The notes under the pieces were generated by a model. The model ran no database searches. It was not told where the DNA came from and was given only the letters and a program-made list of their open reading frames with translations. DNA of 64,000 nt from positions 62,001 to 126,000 of the forward strand of contig NZ_JBDOHS010000004.1 in NCBI RefSeq assembly GCF_039832105.1, read 5' to 3'. Source of the stretch: Dorea_A sp016295505. GTDB taxonomy: Bacteria; Bacillota; Clostridia; Lachnospirales; Lachnospiraceae. Both the position numbers and the translations under genes were made by a program. This document shows, in pieces, positions 35,618-43,252 of the stretch. Position 1 is the first letter of the stretch; each line of letters opens with the position of its first letter.

Positions 35618-37132
35618 ATGCGATATCTGGTGGATGGCAGTCAGATGAAGGCTGCAGATCAGTATACGATCCAGACAATAGGTACTCCGTCCCTTGTATT
35701 GATGGAGCGGGCTGCCAGATGCTGTGTGCAGGTAATGACAGACAGATATCTGGATCTGTCCAGAGCCTGTGTTGTATGTGGCTCCGGGAATAATGGCGGA
35801 GATGGTCTGGCAATTGCGAGAATCCTTACCAGGATGGGATATCCGGCTACCGCCTGTTTTATTGGCAATAAGGAGCATTGTACAGAAGAGACAAAAGAAC
35901 AGATGCGTCTCCTTAAGGAAGCCGGAGGCAAGATTATATATGGATACGAAGAGGCAAAATACAGCGTACTGATCGATGCGATCTTCGGTGTGGGACTGAG
36001 CAGAAAGATTGAGGGGAACTATCGTGAGATCATCGATCAGATGAATCGTTCGACGGGAATAAAGGTTGCAGTCGATATTCCGTCCGGAATCTCTTCCGGG
36101 AATGGTGCGGTGTTGGGAATCGCATTTCATGCAGATATTACGGTTACTTTTCAGCTTGAAAAGCTGGGACTTCAGATGTATCCGGGACGGGAATACGCCG
36201 GAGAGATCTATCCTGTTGACATAGGAATCTGCACAGACAGGATCAGGGATGACATATCTGTGGCATATACGTATGATAGAAGAGAATATAGCCGTCTGCT
36301 GCCGGTCAGAAAGGCGGATTCACATAAAGGAACATATGGAAAGCTTCTGGTAATTGCCGGAAGCAGGGGAATGTCAGGAGCAGCATATCTGAATGCCAAA
36401 GCAGCGTATCGGGCCGGAGCAGGACTGGTGCAGATCTATACTCCGGAGGAGAATCGTGTGATTCTTCAGACTCTGCTGCCGGAAGCAATTATTACTGCCT
36501 ACGAGTCCTTTGAAGAAGAAAAACTGTGTTCGCTTCTTGCGTGGGCCGATACCGTATGTATCGGATCCGGGCTCGGAACGAACGACTTGTCGAAGAAGAT
36601 CCTACAGACAACACTGAAAAATATAAAGGTACCGTGTGTGATTGATGCGGATGGACTGAATCTGTTATCAGAGAATATGGAAGCACTGAAGCAGGTATCG
36701 GACGGAGAGATCGTGCTGACTCCTCATATGAAGGAGATGGAACGATTGTCCGGCAAAATGGTATCAGAGATCCGGGAACACCGGACAGCTGTTCTGAGAG
36801 AATTCACGGAACAACATCCGGCAGTCGTAGCGTTGAAAGATTCCAGAACGATGGTTGCATCTTCAGGATCCCGCATATATGTGAATCTGTCCGGCAATTG
36901 TGCAATGGCAAAAGCCGGATCAGGAGATGTCCTTGCGGGGATGATCGCAGGTCTGATGGCACAGAAAGTATCCGGATATGATGCAGCAGTTCTGGGAGTC
37001 TATTTGCACGGCTGTTGCGGAGATTATGCCCGGAAGATCATGGGAAGCTATAGCGTTATGGCAGAAGATCTTATTGAAAATATAGGCAAAGTGTTCATAG
37101 ATCAGGAGGAGTTGGCTTATGAAGAAGTATAG
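35618..37132 (+). CDS. nnr: Bifunctional NAD(P)H-hydrate epimerase / ADP-dependent dehydratase
   Basis: A 504-residue repair enzyme that restores damaged NADH/NADPH hydrates. The N-terminal epimerase (1 to about 215) has GSGNNGGDGLAIARIL and AVDIPSGISSGNG. The C-terminal dehydratase (about 230-495) has GKLLVIAGSRGMSGAAYL, VIDADGLNLL, LTPHMKEMERL and the nucleotide site SGNCAMAKAGSGDVLAGMIAG. GGGGGTGAG precedes the ATG. Its last 14 bases overlap alr, so the two genes are coupled. Confidence 0.95.
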   Translation: MRYLVDGSQMKAADQYTIQTIGTPSLVLMERAARCCVQVMTDRYLDLSRACVVCGSGNNGGDGLAIARILTRMGYPATACFIGNKEHCTEETKEQMRLLKEAGGKIIYGYEEAKYSVLIDAIFGVGLSRKIEGNYREIIDQMNRSTGIKVAVDIPSGISSGNGAVLGIAFHADITVTFQLEKLGLQMYPGREYAGEIYPVDIGICTDRIRDDISVAYTYDRREYSRLLPVRKADSHKGTYGKLLVIAGSRGMSGAAYLNAKAAYRAGAGLVQIYTPEENRVILQTLLPEAIITAYESFEEEKLCSLLAWADTVCIGSGLGTNDLSKKILQTTLKNIKVPCVIDADGLNLLSENMEALKQVSDGEIVLTPHMKEMERLSGKMVSEIREHRTAVLREFTEQHPAVVALKDSRTMVASSGSRIYVNLSGNCAMAKAGSGDVLAGMIAGLMAQKVSGYDAAVLGVYLHGCCGDYARKIMGSYSVMAEDLIENIGKVFIDQEELAYEEV

Positions 37133-38285
37133 CAGAGTTATGGCGAGGGTCGATTTGGATGCAGTTGAATATAATATAGAGATGATGAAAAACAATATTA
37201 AAGAGGGTGTTCAGATCATGGCCGTTATTAAGATGGACGGATATGGACATGGAGCTGCACAGATTGCAAAAGTGCTGGATCCGAAAGAGTATATCTGGGG
37301 CTTTGCGGCAGCAACGCTTGACGAAGCTGTTCACCTGAAGAGATCAGGAATCAAAAAGCCAATACTTGTTCTTGGCTGTATCTTTCCGGATCAGTGGGAA
37401 GACATGATTGAGAATGAGATTCGCATGACAGTATTTACAAAGGAGATGGCTGAAGAAGTATCCGAACTTGCACAACGTATGGGAAGAAAAGTATATGTTC
37501 ACATTAAGCTGGATACGGGAATGGGGCGTCTGGGCTTTCAGATTACAGAAGAAAATGCAGACATCATTGCTGCCATCAGCAAGCTTCCGAACCTAGTCAT
37601 GGAAGGAATGTTTACACATTTTTCCAAAGCGGATGAAACGGATAAGACGTATACACATGAACAGATCAATCAGTATCTGTGGATGAAAAGGGCGTTGGAA
37701 GAAAGAAATGTTGTATTTTCTTATTATCACTGCTCCAACAGTGCAGGTATCATTGATATGAAGGAAGCTAATCTGAATCTGGTACGTGCAGGTATATCGA
37801 CATACGGAATGTATCCGTCGGATGAAGTGGAAAAAGAAAATGTTCCTCTTAAGCCTGCAATGGAGCTGATCAGTCATGTGGCCTTTGTAAAGTGGGTAGA
37901 AGAAGGAAGAAGGATCAGTTACGGAGGAACATATGTGACAGCTTATCCGACGAAAGTTGCCACGATTCCGGTTGGATATGGAGATGGATATCCCCGCAGC
38001 CTGTCCAACCAGGGATATGTTCTGATCCATGGACAGAAAGCACCGATTCTCGGAAGAGTATGTATGGATCAGTTCATGGTTGATGTAACGGGTATAGATG
38101 ATGTGAAATTCGGTGACAAAGTGACGTTGATCGGGAAAGACGGGGATGAGGTCCTTCCGGTAGAAACCCTGAGCGATCTTTCGGGAAGATTTAATTATGA
38201 ATTTGTATGTAATCTTGGAAAGAGAATTCCGAGAGAATATATCCGGCATGGAGAAATCGTGGAACAGGTAGATTATTTTCTCTGA
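37119..38285 (+). CDS. alr: Alanine racemase
   Basis: A 388-residue fold-type III PLP enzyme that makes D-alanine for peptidoglycan. The PLP lysine is Lys38 in MAVIKMDGYGHGA. The catalytic tyrosine is in RRISYGGTYVT, and GRVCMDQFMVDVT is the conserved C-terminal stretch. It overlaps nnr by 14 bases with AGGAGG inside that gene. A MazF-type toxin gene follows, which is the usual Firmicutes neighbourhood. Confidence 0.97.
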   Translation: MKKYSRVMARVDLDAVEYNIEMMKNNIKEGVQIMAVIKMDGYGHGAAQIAKVLDPKEYIWGFAAATLDEAVHLKRSGIKKPILVLGCIFPDQWEDMIENEIRMTVFTKEMAEEVSELAQRMGRKVYVHIKLDTGMGRLGFQITEENADIIAAISKLPNLVMEGMFTHFSKADETDKTYTHEQINQYLWMKRALEERNVVFSYYHCSNSAGIIDMKEANLNLVRAGISTYGMYPSDEVEKENVPLKPAMELISHVAFVKWVEEGRRISYGGTYVTAYPTKVATIPVGYGDGYPRSLSNQGYVLIHGQKAPILGRVCMDQFMVDVTGIDDVKFGDKVTLIGKDGDEVLPVETLSDLSGRFNYEFVCNLGKRIPREYIRHGEIVEQVDYFL

Positions 38286-38372
38286 TTCTGCAGGTTCCTG
38301 CATTTTGAAGAATACATCCGAAAAAGATGGAGATACTTATGTTATCAAGTGAAATCGGAGTGTGAATGAAAA

Positions 38373-38720
38373 GTGCAGGTAAGACGTGGAGATATCTATT
38401 ACGCAGATCTTAGTCCGGTTGTCGGATCCGAACAGGGAGGCATTCGTCCGGTACTGATCATACAGAATGATATGGGCAACCGTCACAGCCCGACTGTGAT
38501 CTGTGCGGCGATTACTTCCAGGATGAATAAGGCAAAATTGCCGACACACATTGAGATAGATGCAAGGAAATATCAGATTGTGAAGAATTCTGTGATTCTG
38601 CTGGAACAGATTAGGACAATAGATAAACAACGGCTGAAGGATCTGGTATGCCATTTGGATAAAGAGATAATGAACAAAGTAGATGAGGCTCTGAAAGTCA
38701 GTTTAGAGCTTCATACATAG
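38373..38720 (+). CDS. MazF/EndoA-type mRNA endoribonuclease
   Basis: A 115-residue PemK/MazF-fold toxin. VRRGDIYYADLSPVVGSEQGGIRPVLIIQND is the typical beginning, with the active-site Arg in GGIRP and a Thr/Ser in AAITSR. It cuts single-stranded RNA at short motifs. The start is GTG 38373, 11 bases after GGAG. Bacillus carries an antitoxin gene (ndoAI) just before ndoA and after alr; here only 87 bases separate alr from the toxin and they contain no antitoxin gene. Either the partner is elsewhere or control is different. Confidence 0.9.
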   Translation: MQVRRGDIYYADLSPVVGSEQGGIRPVLIIQNDMGNRHSPTVICAAITSRMNKAKLPTHIEIDARKYQIVKNSVILLEQIRTIDKQRLKDLVCHLDKEIMNKVDEALKVSLELHT

Positions 38721-38745
38721 AAAAGGAGTTTGAGGATAGTAAATT

Positions 38746-39540
38746 ATGATAGAAGGAAGTTTGTTTGGCAGAATGAAACAGATATTCCAGCTGGAAGATG
38801 AGATGGATGAGGAAACTCAGAAAGAAGCCGCAGAGCTGATTCGCAACATTTTCCGGTATATGGATAAAGATGCAAAGGATATCATGACGCATCGGAAAAA
38901 CATTGTTGCAATCGATGGAAATGAGACGCTTGAAGATGCTCTCCGGTTTATTCTGGAGGAGAATTATTCCAGATTTCCAATCTATGAAGAAGATATAGAT
39001 GAAATCACCGGAATCATACATCTGAGAGAAGCAACAGCCTGTTATCTGGATGAGAACAATCGGAAAAAACGGGTAAAGGATCTGAAAGAATATATAAGAC
39101 CGGTTACATATATCCCTGAAACGAAAAGTATAGATACGCTTTTTAAAGAGATGCAGGCGAAAAAAAATCATATGGTGATCGTGCTGGATGAATATGGGCA
39201 GACTTCGGGACTCGTAGCGATGGAAGATATTCTGGAAGAAATCGTAGGAAACATTCTGGATGAGCATGACGAAGAAGAGGAGATGATATCACGCCAGGCA
39301 GACGGAAGCTATCTTGTGAATGGGATGACAGATCTGGAAGATCTGGAAGATCTTATGCCGCTGCAGTTTGAAAAGGAAGAGTTTGAGACTCTGAATGGCT
39401 TCCTGATCGATCAGCTTGACAGAATTCCATCAGAAGATGAGCATTGTGAGGTTGATTATCAGGGATATCGATTTACGATTCTTCTGGTGGACAATAATAC
39501 AATACAGAGAGTTAAGATTGAAAAACGTCCGGAAGCGTGA
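38746..39540 (+). CDS. CBS-pair protein with CorC/HlyC domain, no membrane part
   Basis: A 264-residue soluble protein. A CBS pair covers about 40-165 (AKDIMTHRKNIVAIDGNETLEDALRFIL, SRFPIYEEDIDEITGIIHLRE, VLDEYGQTSGLVAMEDILEEIVGNILDEHDE). A CorC_HlyC domain covers about 175-260 (DGSYLVNGMTDLEDLEDLM to VDYQGYRFTILLVDN). Membrane CNNM/CorB proteins share this tail, but the DUF21 membrane domain is missing. A link to magnesium or cobalt efflux is plausible from family relations only. Confidence 0.85.
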   Translation: MIEGSLFGRMKQIFQLEDEMDEETQKEAAELIRNIFRYMDKDAKDIMTHRKNIVAIDGNETLEDALRFILEENYSRFPIYEEDIDEITGIIHLREATACYLDENNRKKRVKDLKEYIRPVTYIPETKSIDTLFKEMQAKKNHMVIVLDEYGQTSGLVAMEDILEEIVGNILDEHDEEEEMISRQADGSYLVNGMTDLEDLEDLMPLQFEKEEFETLNGFLIDQLDRIPSEDEHCEVDYQGYRFTILLVDNNTIQRVKIEKRPEA

Positions 39541-39586
39541 TAGAATAAAAAAAGTGCGAAAATAGAGATAAAGAGAGGGTTAAAAA

Positions 39587-40318
39587 ATGTCAGGACATTC
39601 AAAATTTGCCAATATTAAACATAAGAAAGAAAAAAATGATGCTGCAAAGGGAAAGATCTTTACAAAGATCGGAAAAGAAATTGCAGTTGCGGTTAAAGAG
39701 GGCGGAAGTACAGATCCTGCAAATAACAGTAAACTGCGCGATGTAATCGCAAAGGCAAAATCCAACAACATGCCGAATGATACGATTGAAAGAAATATCA
39801 AGCGTGCAGCAGGAGATGCAAACGCTGCCAATTATGAACATATTACATATGAGGGATATGGACCGAACGGAACGGCCATCATCGTTGAGACACTGACAGA
39901 TAATAAGAATCGTACCGCTTCCAATGTAAAAAATGCGTTTACAAAAGGCAGTGGTAATGTAGGTACTCCGGGATGCGTTTCATTTATGTTTGACAAAAAA
40001 GGTCAGATCGTGATCGATAAAGAAGAGTATGAGGGAGACGCAGATGAGCTGATGATGCAGGTACTGGATGCAGGTGCAGAGGATTTTGTGGAGGAAGAAG
40101 ACAGTTATGAGATTCTGACGGATCCTGATGATTTCAGTACGGTGCGTCTTGCGATAGAAGAAGCCGGAATCCCGATGGCTTCTGCAGAAGTAACAATGAT
40201 ACCTCAGACATATGTGGAACTTACGGATCCAAAGGATATTGCCAATATTCAGAAGACGCTGGATATGCTGGATGATGATGACGATGTACAGGATGTATAT
40301 CATAACTGGGACGAATAA
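39587..40318 (+). CDS. YebC/PmpR family protein
   Basis: A 243-residue protein matching the YebC family from its first residues: SGHSKFANIKHKKEKNDAAKG, then GGSTDPANNSKLRDVIAKAK and EHITYEGYGPNGTAIIVETLTDN. The C-terminus is strongly acidic. Members are described as transcription regulators (PmpR) and, more recently, as translation factors that relieve ribosome stalling at proline-rich sequences; both remain family-level statements. GAGAGGG precedes the ATG. Confidence 0.95.
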   Translation: MSGHSKFANIKHKKEKNDAAKGKIFTKIGKEIAVAVKEGGSTDPANNSKLRDVIAKAKSNNMPNDTIERNIKRAAGDANAANYEHITYEGYGPNGTAIIVETLTDNKNRTASNVKNAFTKGSGNVGTPGCVSFMFDKKGQIVIDKEEYEGDADELMMQVLDAGAEDFVEEEDSYEILTDPDDFSTVRLAIEEAGIPMASAEVTMIPQTYVELTDPKDIANIQKTLDMLDDDDDVQDVYHNWDE

Positions 40319-40344
40319 TTTCTCTGTGATACAGGAGGAGAAAG

Positions 40345-41121
40345 ATGGCAGAATGCAAGGCTGAGGCTGGATTGAAAAAGTTATTTGACGATTCGCTGGA
40401 TCTGCTCAATATGTTCAAAAGAAAAACATATGCAGAAACATTTCAGATATTGTATCGTGGCAATCAGGAATGTCTGAATGTGCTGGCAGAAGCATGCAGC
40501 GAAGATGCGGATCGGGAAGAACTGGAAGCATACGCCAGAGTAATTCCCGAGTATGCGAAAGAGAAGCTGGATGGTATTTCTTCAAAGAGAAAGAAAGAAC
40601 GTTTCTTTGCAGATTATAATATGACAATGGCAGTATATGTGATTCCGCTGGTGAATTACAGTGTTTTTCATAATAAAAGGGATCAGGGGAATCCATTGAC
40701 AGTAAGGATGATAGAGATCTGGAATGAGCTGCCGGTTACAGGTTATACGCTCTCGGAATCATCGTATGATCTGATCCAGAGCGGTTTTAAAAACAGGCTC
40801 TGTTATATTACGACTGCGGTATGTTCCAGCCGCAATCAGCCGGATGACTGCTATGAACTGGAAACACTTCGCAGGTACCGGGATGATTATCTGGCGCAGA
40901 CGGAATCGGGAAGACAACTGATAGAGGAGTATTATGATATTGCTCCCGGAATCGTAATGGCAGTAGGTATGCGTCCGGATGCACCGGAGATATATGAAGG
41001 GCTGTATAAGAATTATCTGCTTCCATGTATTCGGCTGATTGAGAAAGATAAAAAAGAAGAATGCAGGGAATTGTATATCGATATGGTTCAGGAATTACAA
41101 AAGAGATACTTTTATTCATAA
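40345..41121 (+). CDS. Uncharacterised protein with CFI-box-like C-terminal domain
   Basis: A 258-residue soluble protein. The N-terminal half (1 to about 145) is helical and not recognised. From residue 151, LCYITTAVCSSRNQPDDCYE, followed by LETLRRYRDDYL and EEYYDIAPGIVMAV, matches the CFI-box pattern of a cysteine-containing repeat region found at the C-terminus of many proteins of unknown role. AGGAGG gives a strong start. It stands 12 bases before the sulfhydrylase gene, so they share a transcript. No function can be named. Confidence 0.7.
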   Translation: MAECKAEAGLKKLFDDSLDLLNMFKRKTYAETFQILYRGNQECLNVLAEACSEDADREELEAYARVIPEYAKEKLDGISSKRKKERFFADYNMTMAVYVIPLVNYSVFHNKRDQGNPLTVRMIEIWNELPVTGYTLSESSYDLIQSGFKNRLCYITTAVCSSRNQPDDCYELETLRRYRDDYLAQTESGRQLIEEYYDIAPGIVMAVGMRPDAPEIYEGLYKNYLLPCIRLIEKDKKEECRELYIDMVQELQKRYFYS

Positions 41122-41132
41122 GGAGAGGGAAC

Positions 41133-42413
41133 ATGAGCAATTATAAGATTGAAACAAAGTGTGTTCAGTCAGGATACACACCGAAAAACGGAGAGCCAAG
41201 ATCTCTCCCGATCTATCAGAGTACAACATTCAAATATGATTCAAGTGATCAGATGGGACGACTGTTTGATCTGGAAGACAGTGGTTACTTCTATACCCGT
41301 CTTCAGAATCCGACCAATGATGCAGTGGCAGCAAAGATCTGCGATATGGAGGGCGGAGTTGCAGCAATGCTGACTTCTTCCGGACAGGCAGCAAGTTTCT
41401 ATGCGATCATGAATATTGCACAGCAGGGGGATCATATCGTGTGTGTTTCTGCAATATATGGAGGAACTTATAATCTGTATGCCCACACGATCAAAAAAAT
41501 GGGAGTAGACGCTACGTTTGTTGATCCGGACTGTACAGAAGAGGAATTAAACGCAGCATTTCAGGAGAATACCAAGGCAATGTTCGGAGAGACAATCTCG
41601 AATCCATCCCTTGCTGTTCTGGATTTTGAAAAGTTTGCAAAAGTTGCACATGCACACGGAGTTCCGTTTATTGTAGATAATACTTTTGCAACACCGATCA
41701 ACTGCCGTCCGTTTGAGTGGGGAGCAGATATCGTGACACATTCTACAACAAAGTATATGGACGGACACGCATCAGCGGTAGGTGGAGCGATCGTTGATAG
41801 TGGGAACTTTGACTGGGAAGCATATGCAGATAAATTCCCGGGACTGACAACACCGGATGAGACCTATCATGGAATCGTGTATACACAGCGATTTGGCAAA
41901 GGCGCTTACATAACAAAGGCAACTTCCCAGTTAATGAGAGATCTGGGGTCCATACAGTCTCCTCAGAATGCATTTCTTTTGAATCTGGGTCTGGAATCTC
42001 TGCATCTTCGTATGGAAAGACACTGTGAAAATGCACTGGCTGCAGCGCAGTATCTCCAGAACCATGAAAAGATTGCATGGGTAAATTGTCCGTCACTTCC
42101 AGGTGACAGATATTATGATCTTGCAAAGAAATATATGCCAAATGGAACCTGCGGTGTTATTACATTTGGCGTAAAGGGCGGAAGAGATGCCTGTGTACGT
42201 ATGATGGACAGCCTGAAGATGATCTCTATCGTAACTCATGTTGCAGATGCAAAAAGCTGTGTACTTCATCCGGCAAGTCATACACACCGCCAGATGAACG
42301 ATCAGGAGCTTCTGGAAGCAGGAGTACAGCCGGATCTGATCAGATTCAGTGTTGGAATTGAACATATTGATGATATTATTGCAGACCTCAAGCAGGCTCT
42401 GGAACAGGTATAA
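41133..42413 (+). CDS. metY: O-acetylhomoserine aminocarboxypropyltransferase (sulfhydrylase)
   Basis: A 426-residue Cys/Met-metabolism PLP enzyme starting at ATG 41133 after AAGGAGAGG. The N-terminus has ETKCVQSGYTPKNGEPRSLPIYQSTTF. The PLP lysine is in THSTTKYMDGHASAVGG, and LHPASHTHRQMNDQELLEAGV with LIRFSVGIEHIDDI forms the C-terminal signature. It is closest to the MetY class, which makes homocysteine from O-acetylhomoserine and sulfide; methionine gamma-lyase is an alternative in the same family. It would supply homocysteine to the HMT/MTHFR at 7191. Confidence 0.88.
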   Translation: MSNYKIETKCVQSGYTPKNGEPRSLPIYQSTTFKYDSSDQMGRLFDLEDSGYFYTRLQNPTNDAVAAKICDMEGGVAAMLTSSGQAASFYAIMNIAQQGDHIVCVSAIYGGTYNLYAHTIKKMGVDATFVDPDCTEEELNAAFQENTKAMFGETISNPSLAVLDFEKFAKVAHAHGVPFIVDNTFATPINCRPFEWGADIVTHSTTKYMDGHASAVGGAIVDSGNFDWEAYADKFPGLTTPDETYHGIVYTQRFGKGAYITKATSQLMRDLGSIQSPQNAFLLNLGLESLHLRMERHCENALAAAQYLQNHEKIAWVNCPSLPGDRYYDLAKKYMPNGTCGVITFGVKGGRDACVRMMDSLKMISIVTHVADAKSCVLHPASHTHRQMNDQELLEAGVQPDLIRFSVGIEHIDDIIADLKQALEQV

Positions 42414-42423
42414 AAATGTCTGG

Positions 42424-42462
42424 ATACCTCCATACTAATTGAAAAAGTATGGAGGTATTTTT
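42424..42462 (+). terminator. Terminator after metY that also contains the tepA ribosome site
   Basis: ATACCTCCATAC pairs perfectly with GTATGGAGGTAT (12-base stem), followed by five T. The right arm carries GGAGG (42451-42455), 10 bases ahead of ATG 42466, so the same hairpin can terminate transcription or mask the next ribosome site. Confidence 0.85.
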
Positions 42463-42465
42463 AGG

Positions 42466-43188
42466 ATGCAGAGCAATAGTACAAATTCACGGGAAAGAAC
42501 ACAGAATGAAGAAGAAAAAGCGGAGCAGATCCGGGAAACAGGAAGTCTGAGTCTGGAAGAAGGGAAAGAAAAACACAGAATCAAATTACTGACGATCGTT
42601 GGTGAAATTGAAGGTCATGAAGCAGTGTCCGGAAATACAAAATCAACAAAATATGAACATCTTCTTCCTATGCTTGCGGAAGTCGAAGACAGCGAAGAGA
42701 TTGATGGAATACTGATACTTCTCAATACACTGGGAGGTGATGTAGAGGCCGGACTTTCCATTGCGGAGATGATCGCATCACTTAGTAAGCCGACCGTATC
42801 ACTGGTGCTGGGCGGCAGTCATTCTATCGGAGGGCCGCTGGCCGTCTCCGCACAATATTCCTTTATTGTTCCGAGTGGTACGATGATCATACATCCGGTT
42901 CGGTCTAACGGAATGTTTATCGGAGTTCCACAGAGTCTGCATAATATGATACGGACTCAGGATCGCATTACGAAGTTTCTGGCGGATCACTCGCATATGA
43001 AAAAAGAGAGAATTGAGGAACTGATGCTGAATCCTACGGAACTTGTAAAAGATGTGGGAACACTTCTGGAGGGAGAAGAGGCGGTAAAAGAGGGTCTGAT
43101 CGATGAGGTGGGAGGATTAAGCAGTGCATTGCATAAATTGCACGAAATGATTGATATATGGATACAGAAAAAGAGTGAAAATGTGTAA
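42466..43188 (+). CDS. ClpP-like serine protease, TepA (YmfB) family
   Basis: A 240-residue ClpP/crotonase-fold protein. An acidic leader (1-35) is followed by LLTIVGEIEGHEAV and ILILLNTLGGDVEAGLSIAEMIA. The catalytic serine is in VLGGSHSIGGPLAVSA and the histidine in GTMIIHPVRSNG. This is the TepA family, reported to help translocation and sporulation in Bacillus and located beside spoIIIE there too. The start ATG 42466 is set by the GGAGG at 42451; the track up to 42439 would begin inside the terminator. Confidence 0.85.
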   Translation: MQSNSTNSRERTQNEEEKAEQIRETGSLSLEEGKEKHRIKLLTIVGEIEGHEAVSGNTKSTKYEHLLPMLAEVEDSEEIDGILILLNTLGGDVEAGLSIAEMIASLSKPTVSLVLGGSHSIGGPLAVSAQYSFIVPSGTMIIHPVRSNGMFIGVPQSLHNMIRTQDRITKFLADHSHMKKERIEELMLNPTELVKDVGTLLEGEEAVKEGLIDEVGGLSSALHKLHEMIDIWIQKKSENV

Positions 43189-43216
43189 TGACAGCTTATT
43201 GAAAAAATGGTATACT
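43189..43216 (+). promoter_or_regulatory. Possible promoter for ftsK
   Basis: ATGACA (43189-43194) and TATACT (43211-43216) with a 16-base spacer. ATACTA/TAGTAT forms a small inverted repeat over the -10. Confidence 0.35.
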
Positions 43217-43252
43217 ATTAGATAGTATCGCCATAAATAAGGGGGAGATTAC

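Noticed and set aside
38338..38364. Antitoxin peptide ahead of mazF
   Set aside because: The frame ATG to TGA has eight codons (MLSSEIGV) and no ribosome site; too short for a MazE-type protein.
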